From assembly GCA_016871715.1 (NCBI GenBank), contig VHCO01000051.1:1-37307 (forward strand): a DNA stretch of 37,307 nt. Reading direction: 5' to 3'. The notes under the pieces were generated by a model that did no database searches, was not told where the DNA came from, and saw only the letters and a program-made list of their open reading frames with translations. Positions 1 to 7,391 of the stretch are shown in pieces. Position 1 is the first letter of the stretch. The number at the start of each line of letters is the position of its first letter. Position numbers and translations under genes: made by a program. The stretch is from Verrucomicrobiota bacterium (lineage in GTDB: Bacteria; Verrucomicrobiota; Verrucomicrobiia; Limisphaerales; J093).

Positions 1-225
1 AAGATGGCCGCGCTCCCTTGGCAGGCCTTGGCGGAGGGAGTGCGGGCGTCCCGCCCACAGTACGCGGCCAAGAAGGCCGCGCTCCCTTGGCAGACCATGG
101 CGGAGGGAGTGCGGGTGTCCCGCCCGCAGTACGCGGCCAAGATGGCCGCGCTCCCTTGGCAGACCATGGCGGAGGGAGTGCGGGCGTCCCGCCCGCGATA
201 AGCAGGCAAGATGGCCAGCGCTCCC
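1..225. repeat. 69-bp tandem hairpin array (right end of a longer array)
   Basis: Units begin at 1, 70, 139 and, degenerate, at 208, an exact 69-bp period. Each unit contains GCGGCCA-AGA-TGGCCGC (7-bp stem, 3-nt loop) and TGCGGGCG-TCC-CGCCCGCA (8-bp stem, 3-nt loop), plus a CTCCC...GGGAG pairing between them. The period is divisible by 3 and no stop occurs, so spurious ORFs run through it. The array continues off the left edge. Its architecture matches the 60-bp array near 34.2-35.0 kb although the sequence differs. Confidence 0.9.
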
Positions 226-311
226 GGGCCAGGTTCAGGGCTCGGGAGTGGTTCATCGAGGCCGGGAGGGAGGCGCATCGCGGCTTGAATTAGCGCGAGG
301 GGGGGTGTCTG

Positions 312-1499
312 ATGGTTTCCATGACGTTACCGCTCGGTTTGTCTGCGTTTCACCGGCCTTGGTTGGCTACCTGGTTTGCCGCCGGCGTGTTGGCCGTCGC
401 CGAGTCCGGGTACGGCGCCACGGGGCAGTACCTGGTTTATGTGGGCACTTACACAGGGGCCAAGAGCAAGGGGATCTATGTCTTTCGCTTCGATGCGGCG
501 GCCGGGACGGTCCAGGCGCCGGTGTTAGCAGCGGAGCTGCGGCATCCGACGTTTTTGGATCTGCACCCGAGCGGCCAGTATCTCTACGCGGTCAATGAGG
601 TGAGCGACTTCGCGGGCCAACGCGCTGGGGCCGTCACCGCGTTTGCGGTGGACCGAGCCACGGGCCAACTCAGCCAGTTGAGTCAGGTTTCTTCACGGGG
701 TGCGGGCCCCTGTCACATTGCGGTGCATCCGACGGGCACGTGTTTGTTCGTAGCCAACTACGGCGGGGGCAGTGTGGCCGCGCTGCCGATCGGCAGCGAT
801 GGGCGGTTGGGCGAAGCGACGTCGTTTCACCAGCACGAGGGCAAGAGCGTGAATCCGCGGCGGCAGGAGGCGCCGCATGCCCACGGGGTGACGCTGGCGC
901 CCGATGGCCGGTACCTGTTCGTGCCAGACTTGGGTTTGGATCGGATCTTGGTTTATCGAGTGGACGCGGCGAGGGCGACGCTGACGCCCCACGAGTTGTC
1001 ATATGCGGCGGTCAAGCCGGGGGCGGGGCCGCGTCATTTTGCGATGCACTCCAGCGGCCGGTTTGCCTATGCGATCAACGAATTGGATTCGACGATCACG
1101 GGTTTCAATTACGATTTGGCCCGGGGTGCGCTCAGCCAACTGGGCACGGTCTCCACGTTACCGAGCGATTTCGCCGGGCCAAGCACGACGGCCGAGATCG
1201 AGGTGCACCCGAGCGGCAAGTATGTTTATGGCTCGAACCGGGGGCACGACAGTCTGGCTGTCTTCGCGGTGCGGGCCAACAACGGAGCGCTGCAGTTCGT
1301 CGAGAGGGTCTCGACGGGCGGCAAGACGCCGCGGAGTTTCGGGATCGAGCCGGGTGGAACTTGGCTTTGGGCGGCGAATCAGGGTTCGGACAATCTGGTG
1401 TTGTTTCGGATCGAGGCAGCGAGTGGGCGTTTGACGCCGAGCGGTCCGGTGCTCGATGTGGGGGCGCCGGTGTGCGTCAAGTTTTTGGCGGTCGAGTGA
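312..1499 (+). CDS. Secreted lactonase-family beta-propeller protein (6-phosphogluconolactonase-like)
   Basis: The 395-aa product belongs to the lactonase seven-bladed beta-propeller family, whose characterised members include the cytosolic 6-phosphogluconolactonase of the pentose phosphate pathway. The family start YLVYVGTYTG lies at residues 40-49. Blade repeats such as HPSGQYLYAVNEV, APDGRYLFVPDLG and HPSGKYVYGSNRG follow, and PHAHGV is the conserved His-containing loop. A hydrophobic stretch at about residues 15-30 looks like a signal peptide, so this copy is probably exported and may act on another lactone or be non-enzymatic. The ATG at 312 follows a G-rich stretch (GAGGGGGGG); the ATG at 321 is an alternative. 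It lies 144 bp before rsgA on the same strand. The family call is firm and the substrate is not known. Confidence 0.88.
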   Translation: MVSMTLPLGLSAFHRPWLATWFAAGVLAVAESGYGATGQYLVYVGTYTGAKSKGIYVFRFDAAAGTVQAPVLAAELRHPTFLDLHPSGQYLYAVNEVSDFAGQRAGAVTAFAVDRATGQLSQLSQVSSRGAGPCHIAVHPTGTCLFVANYGGGSVAALPIGSDGRLGEATSFHQHEGKSVNPRRQEAPHAHGVTLAPDGRYLFVPDLGLDRILVYRVDAARATLTPHELSYAAVKPGAGPRHFAMHSSGRFAYAINELDSTITGFNYDLARGALSQLGTVSTLPSDFAGPSTTAEIEVHPSGKYVYGSNRGHDSLAVFAVRANNGALQFVERVSTGGKTPRSFGIEPGGTWLWAANQGSDNLVLFRIEAASGRLTPSGPVLDVGAPVCVKFLAVE

Positions 1500-1643
1500 C
1501 CGGACTCGATGTTGGGCGAGGTTCTCCGTCGGCGATCTGGTATGGCAGCGCGGAGGCTGATTCGGGTAAGCCAGGACGAGAGCTGGTGTGGGAGGGGCCA
1601 GGTTCAGTCCTTAGCCGGCCGAGGTGGTGGGGCGGCTTGAAGC

Positions 1644-2747
1644 ATGGATCCGGTCGCATCGGAACTGGCGGTGTTGGGCTGGGGCCCGGCGTGGGAAAAT
1701 GAGTTCGGGGCGTTCCGATCTGCAGGGCTCGAACCCGCGCGTGTGGCGGTCGAGGACAAGCACGCGTATGTGTTGTTGGGCGGAGCCGGCGAGGTGACGG
1801 CCACGGTGGCGGGTCGACTGCTTCACGAGGCGCAAGCGGAAGCGTCGGTGGGTTTGCCCAAGGTAGGGGATTGGGTGGCGGCGGCGCGGTCGGGCGGTTC
1901 GCGCGAGGCGGTCATCGAGGCGGTGTTGCCGCGGCGCACACGATTGGCGCGGAAACTGGCGGGGCGGGAAGTGGCCGAGCAGGTTTTGGCGGCCAACCTC
2001 GACACGGCGATGGTGGTGCAGTCTTTGGATGCCACCTTCAACCTACGCCGGCTGGAGCGGTTTCTGGTCATGGCGCACGAAGGGGGTGCCCGGCCCGTGG
2101 TGGTCCTGAACAAGGCGGACCTGGGCGAGCAGGTGGCAGAGCGGGCGCGCGCGGCAGTACGATCCGCCGGCGCCGTGCCGGTCATCGTGGCCAGCGCACG
2201 CACCGGCCAGGGTTTGGAGGAGTTACGCGCGTGGGTTCGGCCGGGTGAAACCGTGGCCTTGGTGGGGACGAGCGGGGTAGGCAAATCGAGCCTGATCAAC
2301 CGGCTGTATGGGGAAGACATTCAGGCCACGCTCGAGGTGCGCGCCCGGGATGCGAAAGGCCGGCACACGACCACGTGGCGCGAGTTGATTGTCCTGCCGA
2401 GTGGCGGTCTGGTGATCGACACGCCGGGCATGCGCGAGTTCCACATGTGGGTGGCGGACGAAGGGCTCGAGGAGACGTTTCCGGACATTGCGGAACTGGC
2501 GGCGGGCTGCCGGTTCCGGGATTGTCGGCATGCGAGCGAAGCGCCGTGCGCGGTGAAGGATGCGGTTGCGTCGGGCAAGCTGGATCGGGGGCGGTATGAG
2601 AGTTACCTTAAGCTGCAGCGGGAGTTGGCGTATTTGTCCGAAGAGCGGCGGCAACACACCTACCAGGTACGCAAGCGGCGGGCCAAGACCGGCGTGAGAG
2701 CGTTTCTGCGGCGACCGAAAGATCGTTCGGGCGGAAGGACTTACTGA
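1644..2747 (+). CDS. rsgA: Ribosome small-subunit-dependent GTPase RsgA
   Basis: This 367-aa protein is a circularly permuted GTPase that helps late 30S subunit maturation. The G motifs appear in permuted order: G4 NKAD at residues 156-159, G1 GTSGVGKSS at 208-216, a Thr-rich switch (KGRHTTT) at 238-244, and G3 DTPG at 259-262. An OB-fold-like region precedes them. The C-terminal zinc-binding set is Cys289, Cys294, His296 and Cys302, the family C-x4-C-x-H-x5-C pattern. Length is typical. The TGA stop at 2745-2747 lies inside the left terminal motif of the small inverted-repeat element that follows, so the element abuts or supplied the stop codon. Confidence 0.96.
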   Translation: MDPVASELAVLGWGPAWENEFGAFRSAGLEPARVAVEDKHAYVLLGGAGEVTATVAGRLLHEAQAEASVGLPKVGDWVAAARSGGSREAVIEAVLPRRTRLARKLAGREVAEQVLAANLDTAMVVQSLDATFNLRRLERFLVMAHEGGARPVVVLNKADLGEQVAERARAAVRSAGAVPVIVASARTGQGLEELRAWVRPGETVALVGTSGVGKSSLINRLYGEDIQATLEVRARDAKGRHTTTWRELIVLPSGGLVIDTPGMREFHMWVADEGLEETFPDIAELAAGCRFRDCRHASEAPCAVKDAVASGKLDRGRYESYLKLQRELAYLSEERRQHTYQVRKRRAKTGVRAFLRRPKDRSGGRTY

Positions 2748-2889
2748 TGAGAGGTCGGGATAGACGACACAGAACAGGGCGCGCGGTCCTCTGCGCGCCG
2801 TAGACCCTTGTGGACACAGGAAGCCGCGGCGCGCAGAGGACTGCGCGCCCTACCGCCGAGTTGTAATCCATCTCAGTGACTCATCAGTA
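2742..2889. mobile_element. MITE-like inverted-repeat element, copy 1
   Basis: The 148-bp element is bounded by perfect 10-bp inverted ends (tactgatgag at 2742-2751, ctcatcagta at 2880-2889). Inside is a core of 25-bp arms at 2776-2800 and 2827-2851 that are complementary at 24 of 25 positions around a 26-nt loop. The left end reads ATGAG-N7-GATA-GACGAC and the reverse complement of the right end reads ATGAG-N7-GATG. No transposase is encoded. A related copy lies at 29696-29852, and the 60-bp array at 34.2 kb has the same ends. Mobility is inferred from repeated occurrence and terminal inverted repeats. Confidence 0.75.
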
Positions 2890-2974
2890 GTCGGGGCGAG
2901 GCCCAGGGGCAACGAAGAGCGGGAGGCGGGCGAAGCGCTGACGCGAGTCTGCCTCAAATCGGGACAGGCGCGGC

Positions 2975-3003
2975 TTGACAACGGGAGAGGCATGTGTTTG
3001 TGT
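2975..3003 (+). promoter_or_regulatory. Possible promoter of the PEP-CTERM gene
   Basis: A perfect -35 hexamer TTGACA lies at 2975-2980. The -10 is poor: TTGTGT with 17-bp spacing. If real, transcription would start near 3010, which rules out the upstream ATG at 2994 and supports a start at 3051-3066. Confidence 0.25.
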
Positions 3004-3065
3004 ACGGCCAGTTATCGAAGGCAGCCTGCCACAACCAAACGCTGCAAAACATGTCAGGAATGAAA

Positions 3066-3764
3066 ATGCGTCCTACGCACGCTAGGGTCTGCACAGGGGT
3101 ATACGGTCTGTTGCTGGGTGCGGTGGCAGTCGTCCAAGCCGCAACTACACCACCCGCCACCTACACCATCTCGACGGCGCCTGCGGACTGGTCAGGGAGT
3201 TTCACCGTTGCGCAATTCAACCTACCCGCGGTTAGCTTGGACAAAGTCACGATCAAGCTGACGGGCAATATGACTAGCCCGCTTTTGCAGGTGGAGAATA
3301 CCTCAACTATAGGCGGGGGTGTCTTGGTGGAAGGGCGGGTCAAAGTGGATTTGTTGCTGCCGGGTGGACCGCCACCGATCACGTCAGTCACCCCGAACAT
3401 GACGCTCGGTTTCACCGCGTCGCCTTTCGACCTGACGCTTGATTACGGTGGCACGAGCGGGGCAACGGCCTCCGGTAGCCCATCGGGCGCGTTTGCCACT
3501 TGGGACACGACCAATCCTGCCGACTTGGCGTTGTTTTTGGGTGCGGGCAACATCGTGCTGGGCGCAAGCGCGACGAAGAGCACGATCGTCTGGGCCAGCC
3601 CGCCACCGCCCGGCAGCGTGACGACCCTGTTCTCTGCGAGCTCGGATGCCTCGATTGACGTCACCTACACCTACACGCCAGTGCCGGAGCCGGCGGAAGT
3701 GGCGATGTTTGCGGCGGTGGGGCTGTTGGGATTCGTGACCTATCGCCGGTTCGCGAACCGCTAG
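3066..3764 (+). CDS. PEP-CTERM sorting-domain protein, function unknown
   Basis: About 232 aa. A Sec signal peptide occupies roughly residues 1-26 (GVYGLLLGAVAVVQAA). A Ser/Thr/Pro-rich beta-type body with no recognised enzyme motif follows. The C-terminus is a classic PEP-CTERM signal: VPEPAEV, a hydrophobic helix (MFAAVGLLGFV), then the basic end YRRFANR. Such proteins are cut and anchored by an exosortase, which is not in this window. I chose ATG 3066 because AGGA lies six bases upstream. ATGs at 2994, 3051 and 3060 are in frame, but the longer N-termini would push the signal peptide inward. A strong intrinsic terminator follows. Base composition in the 5' half is less GC-rich than its neighbours. 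Confidence 0.85.
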   Translation: MRPTHARVCTGVYGLLLGAVAVVQAATTPPATYTISTAPADWSGSFTVAQFNLPAVSLDKVTIKLTGNMTSPLLQVENTSTIGGGVLVEGRVKVDLLLPGGPPPITSVTPNMTLGFTASPFDLTLDYGGTSGATASGSPSGAFATWDTTNPADLALFLGAGNIVLGASATKSTIVWASPPPPGSVTTLFSASSDASIDVTYTYTPVPEPAEVAMFAAVGLLGFVTYRRFANR

Positions 3765-3787
3765 CGCGACTGCGATTCTGATTTCGA

Positions 3788-3825
3788 AACGCCGACTGGG
3801 CTGGAGAGCCGAGTCGGCGTTTTTA
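3788..3825 (+). terminator. Rho-independent terminator after the PEP-CTERM gene
   Basis: A perfect 10-bp stem (aacgccgact at 3788-3797 with agtcggcgtt at 3812-3821) encloses a 14-nt loop. It ends in a T run (ttttta). It sits 24 bp after the stop codon at 3764. Confidence 0.9.
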
Positions 3826-3948
3826 TTGGCCGTGCGGCAGTCCCGATCTCGCCTCGGATGATGTCCAGACAGGCGGTTGGGTACGGGGGCTGGGGCGGCA
3901 TGCGTTTTTGGCTTAACTTCCGGATCGGATCTCCCCAAGCTCCCGTCC

Positions 3949-5817
3949 ATGTTTCGAGGCACACCACGCGGCAGCCGCCACCGACCTCGTCGACGCGGCA
4001 AAGGCCGGCTTCTCCGGCTGCTCATCGAGGACAAAGCGTTTCGGATCGTTTTGATTCTGCTCGGGTCGGTGTTGTTGGGGGCTGGGGTTGCGCTGCCGCG
4101 GATCTGGGTGGTTTCGCCGCCGGGGTACGAGCCGCCGGTCAAGATCCGACTGGTGAACCTGGTGCAGGCGTGGTCGCTGCGGCGATCGGCGGTCAAGCTG
4201 GCCGAGGTAGGCAAGGCCGATGAGGCGGCGATTTGTTGGCGCTCGGCCATTGCGAGCCATCCTGGGTCGGCCGCGTTGTATCGTGGGGCGTTGGGGCACT
4301 GGCTGGCCACGGGCACGACCGTGGGCGGGCCAGCGTTCGAGGCGCGGGGCCAACTGAGCTGGCTGCTGCGGTTGAGCGGCACGAACCAAGCGGACGTGGC
4401 CTTGGCCCTGCGGGTGTATGACCGACTCGAGGAGGCTCCCGAGGTTTTGGCTCTGCTGCAGCCACGCGAGGCGTCGCTTTCGACGGCGGAGGAGGCGCAC
4501 TACGTGAAGGCCCTGTTCCGCACGGCGCGCTGGGACGAGTTCAACGCGCGGTGGGAGCGGGCTGCGGAAGCTGTGCACGCGGATCCGGAAGTAGCACTAT
4601 ATCGAGCGGCCTATGTGGCGGGTTGGGGCCCGTCCGAGACGGCGGCGGCCGCGCGCCAGCAGGTCGAGGAAGCGCAGAAGGACCCCGAGCGGAAGCGGGT
4701 GGCGTTTCGGCTCAAGTTGATTCTCAGCGCCCGGCTGATGGACGCCGGCGGGGTGGCCGCGGCTTTGCGCCGGCTCGAGGGTATGCAGGCCGCGCGGCTG
4801 ACGGACTATTTGGCCTATTGGAAGCTCTTGAGCGAGCTGGGCCGAAAAGAGGAGGCGCGTGCGCTAGCGGAACAGTTCGAGCGCGCCCCGGAGACGCCGG
4901 CGGAGTTGCTGCAGTTCAGTGTGGCTTGCGTGGCGCTCGGCGCACGGGAGAAGACGCGGCGGCTGCTTGGGGACTACACCAGTCGGTTTGGCCGGCCCGG
5001 CGTCGAGCTCGGGGGCGAGCTGTGGCAGTTGTATGCGGGGCTGCTGGCAGACATGGAGAGCTGGGATGAGCTACGCCGGAGCGCGTTGAACCTTCGGGTG
5101 CTGGACGCGGGGCGCGATCATTGGACCGGGTACAGCTTCTTCATGGAGGGTCGCGCCGCTCACGGCCAAGGTCAATACGACGAGGCAGTGGCTCATTTCG
5201 CCAAAGCGGCGGAGCACCCGTACCCGGACGCGGAGACAGCGCTGGCGGTGGCGATGCAGCTCTACCAACTCGGGTTCCCGGCCGTGGCGTCGCCGATTCT
5301 GATCAAGCACTACGAGGGCGTGACGAACCGGCCCGTGTACTGGGACACACTCTTCGAGTGCCAACTGCATCTGCGACAGGACGCACGACTGTTGTTGGCG
5401 GCGGCGCAGCGGGCCTACGAACTCTCGCCCAGGAGTGCCGACCTGGCCGTCAAGTACGCGGGGGCGTTGCTGCTGAATCGGGAATCGCCTGAGGTGGCCT
5501 TAGGGCTGACCGTCGAGTTGTTGGCGGCCAATTCTAACTCGGCCGAGATCCGACTCAACCACGCCTTGGCCTTGGCGCGCAACCAGCGGTGGCAGGACGC
5601 CCGCACGACCCTCGAGGCGCTGCGACCAGACCAACTGACCGAGCGCCAAACGGATCTCTACCACCTCACGCGCCTCGAGGTGCATCTCGGGCTCGAGGAA
5701 CTTGAGGCCGCGCGGGCGGTGTTGGCCGAGTTGGACGATCAACCGCTGTTTCCCAACCAGGCGGAATGGTTAGCGACGGTGCGGGCCCGACTGAATGGGC
5801 GGCAGGGGCAACCTTAA
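3949..5817 (+). CDS. Membrane-anchored tetratricopeptide-repeat protein
   Basis: About 622 aa from ATG 3949; the frame is open upstream to a TTG at 3877. The N-terminus is very basic (RGSRHRPRRRGKGR), followed by one membrane segment at about residues 31-49 (FRIVLILLGSVLLGAGVAL), so the bulk is probably periplasmic. The rest is an almost all-alpha solenoid of TPR-like units, for example the paired helices around AEVGKADEAAICWRSAIASHPGSAALY, HGQGQYDEAVAHFAKAAEHPYPD and ALALARNQRWQDARTTLEALRP. No catalytic motif is visible. Such proteins act as scaffolds; the partner is unknown. It lies downstream of the PEP-CTERM gene but is separated from it by the terminator, so it is likely transcribed on its own. 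Confidence 0.82.
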   Translation: MFRGTPRGSRHRPRRRGKGRLLRLLIEDKAFRIVLILLGSVLLGAGVALPRIWVVSPPGYEPPVKIRLVNLVQAWSLRRSAVKLAEVGKADEAAICWRSAIASHPGSAALYRGALGHWLATGTTVGGPAFEARGQLSWLLRLSGTNQADVALALRVYDRLEEAPEVLALLQPREASLSTAEEAHYVKALFRTARWDEFNARWERAAEAVHADPEVALYRAAYVAGWGPSETAAAARQQVEEAQKDPERKRVAFRLKLILSARLMDAGGVAAALRRLEGMQAARLTDYLAYWKLLSELGRKEEARALAEQFERAPETPAELLQFSVACVALGAREKTRRLLGDYTSRFGRPGVELGGELWQLYAGLLADMESWDELRRSALNLRVLDAGRDHWTGYSFFMEGRAAHGQGQYDEAVAHFAKAAEHPYPDAETALAVAMQLYQLGFPAVASPILIKHYEGVTNRPVYWDTLFECQLHLRQDARLLLAAAQRAYELSPRSADLAVKYAGALLLNRESPEVALGLTVELLAANSNSAEIRLNHALALARNQRWQDARTTLEALRPDQLTERQTDLYHLTRLEVHLGLEELEAARAVLAELDDQPLFPNQAEWLATVRARLNGRQGQP

Positions 5818-6070
5818 GGGCCCCACGATCCCCCGACCGCGAAGGTTGCCGCTGGCCATGCTGGGTGAGCCTGGCGGGCGCCTTGCGGGGCGTAGGACGT
5901 CAGAACGCGCTGGACAGACGTGACCGCCCGCGCTCGACCTCGCTCAGGATCCGGGGAGGGGACCTTCTGCTTGTCGCAGTGCTTGCCTGCCTTCACGACA
6001 GGGGGCATGCTGCCCCGTGCCGGCTCACGCACGGCGGAAGGCCAATCAGGCGTTGCGCAGTCGTCGAGCC

Positions 6071-6075
6071 GGAGG
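6071..6075 (+). promoter_or_regulatory. Ribosome-binding site fixing the start at 6084
   Basis: GGAGG lies eight bases before ATG 6084. It selects this start over the long in-frame extension back to 5766, whose translation has no protein character. The 266 bp between 5818 and 6083 otherwise show only a small GGGGCA-TGC-TGCCCC hairpin at 6002-6016. Confidence 0.75.
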
Positions 6076-6083
6076 ATGCGATC

Positions 6084-7379
6084 ATGAACACACCCTCATA
6101 CTACCGACATGCGGCCGCAGCCTTGCGGGCTGGCGGATGGGCGCTACTAGCCGCCCTGGTTTGCTCGAGCACGGCGGTGGGCGCCGACGCGGCCGCAGCG
6201 CCGGCCTGGCAGGTCGGCACCCCGATCGTCACGTACTGGGCTGGGCCGCCGATGAGCGACGCGGTGGCGCAACAGATGGCAGAGGGGGGCTGGAACTTGG
6301 TTTGGTGCGCGGAGAAGGACCTCGACTTGGTGCATCGGCACGGATTGCGAGCGCAGTTGCACGATCCGCTGTTATCGCCAGCGGCGCTCGAGGTTCCGGC
6401 GCAACGGGAGCAACTCGACGCTCTGATCCGTCGGGTGAGCCTACACCCGGCGCTATACGCGTACTTCATCACGGACGAACCGAACGCGACGAATTTTGTC
6501 GCCTTGGGCCGACTGGTAGCGCACCTCCGCGAGCGCGATTCGGCGCACTTGGCTTACATCAATCTGTTCCCGACCTACGCCTCGAATGCGCAACTGGGCA
6601 ATACGGGAGACACGGTCACGGCGTATCGGGCGCACCTGCGGCAGTACGTCGACACAGTGCGACCGGCGCTGATCAGTTACGACCATTACCAATTCGCCAC
6701 GCGCGGCGACAACGGGCAGTATTTTTTGAACTTGGCCTTGATCCGGCAGGCGGCTACGGAGGCGAAGCTGCCCTTCCTCAACATTGTGCAGGCGTGCACC
6801 TGGACCCCTTCGATGCGGGTGCCGACACCGGACGAGCTGCGGTACTTGGTTTACACGACGTTGGCGTATGGCGCGCAGGGGATCTCGTACTACGTCTATT
6901 CGTGCGCGGGTCACACGGGCGGGATCGCTCTGGCCGACGGGACGCCGACGCCGCTCTATCACGCACTCAAGACGCTCAACCGAGAGTTCATCGCCCTGGC
7001 CTCGCAACTGCAGTCGTTGAAGTTTGGGGCTGCCTACCACGCCGGCATGCTCCCGCCCGGCGCCGTGGCGTTGCCGGACGACAGCCCGATCCGGCTCGAA
7101 CCGGCAGTGGCCCCGCGCGACTACCAACCCCCCGAGCGAGTTCAGGGTGTGCTGCTGGGATGCTTTGCCCCGCCGGGTTCGCCTGACCCGGTTTCCCGCA
7201 CAACGCACGTGCTGGTGGTGAATCTGGACTACGCCGCCGAGACCACGGTGGGTGTGCGCGGTCCGGGTGAATGGGAGCTTTTCGACGCCGTGACCGGCGC
7301 CTGGTCTGCGGCCCAGGGGATGCGTGTCGAGTTGGCGTTGGGGCGCGGGAGTGGGCGGTTGGTGCGGCTGCGCCGGTAG
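6084..7379 (+). CDS. Secreted TIM-barrel (glycoside-hydrolase-like) protein
   Basis: The 431-aa protein has a Sec signal peptide (ALLAALVCSSTAVGADA, about residues 21-37). The mature part has the look of a glycoside-hydrolase-like TIM barrel. It starts TPIVTYWAGPP and has barrel strands such as NLVWCAEKDLDLVHRHGL, LYAYFITDEP, AYINLFPTY, ALISYDHYQF and GISYYVYSCAG. ITDEPN (strand 4 region) supplies a candidate acid/base Glu. A C-terminal beta-sandwich-like part (THVLVVNLDY...GEWELFDAVTGAW) resembles the tail domain of such enzymes. I cannot assign a numbered GH family or a substrate. It ends 12 bp from the convergent gene at 7392. Confidence 0.72.
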   Translation: MNTPSYYRHAAAALRAGGWALLAALVCSSTAVGADAAAAPAWQVGTPIVTYWAGPPMSDAVAQQMAEGGWNLVWCAEKDLDLVHRHGLRAQLHDPLLSPAALEVPAQREQLDALIRRVSLHPALYAYFITDEPNATNFVALGRLVAHLRERDSAHLAYINLFPTYASNAQLGNTGDTVTAYRAHLRQYVDTVRPALISYDHYQFATRGDNGQYFLNLALIRQAATEAKLPFLNIVQACTWTPSMRVPTPDELRYLVYTTLAYGAQGISYYVYSCAGHTGGIALADGTPTPLYHALKTLNREFIALASQLQSLKFGAAYHAGMLPPGAVALPDDSPIRLEPAVAPRDYQPPERVQGVLLGCFAPPGSPDPVSRTTHVLVVNLDYAAETTVGVRGPGEWELFDAVTGAWSAAQGMRVELALGRGSGRLVRLRR

Positions 7380-7391
7380 GGGCGCGCCGGT

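Noticed and set aside
4..293. Two + strand frames in the first 300 bp
   Set aside because: They are translations of the 69-bp array in two frames.
2608..2871. 87-codon minus-strand frame
   Set aside because: It runs from the inverted-repeat element into the antisense of rsgA; the GRAVLCAP peptide is a product of the repeat, seen again at copy 2.
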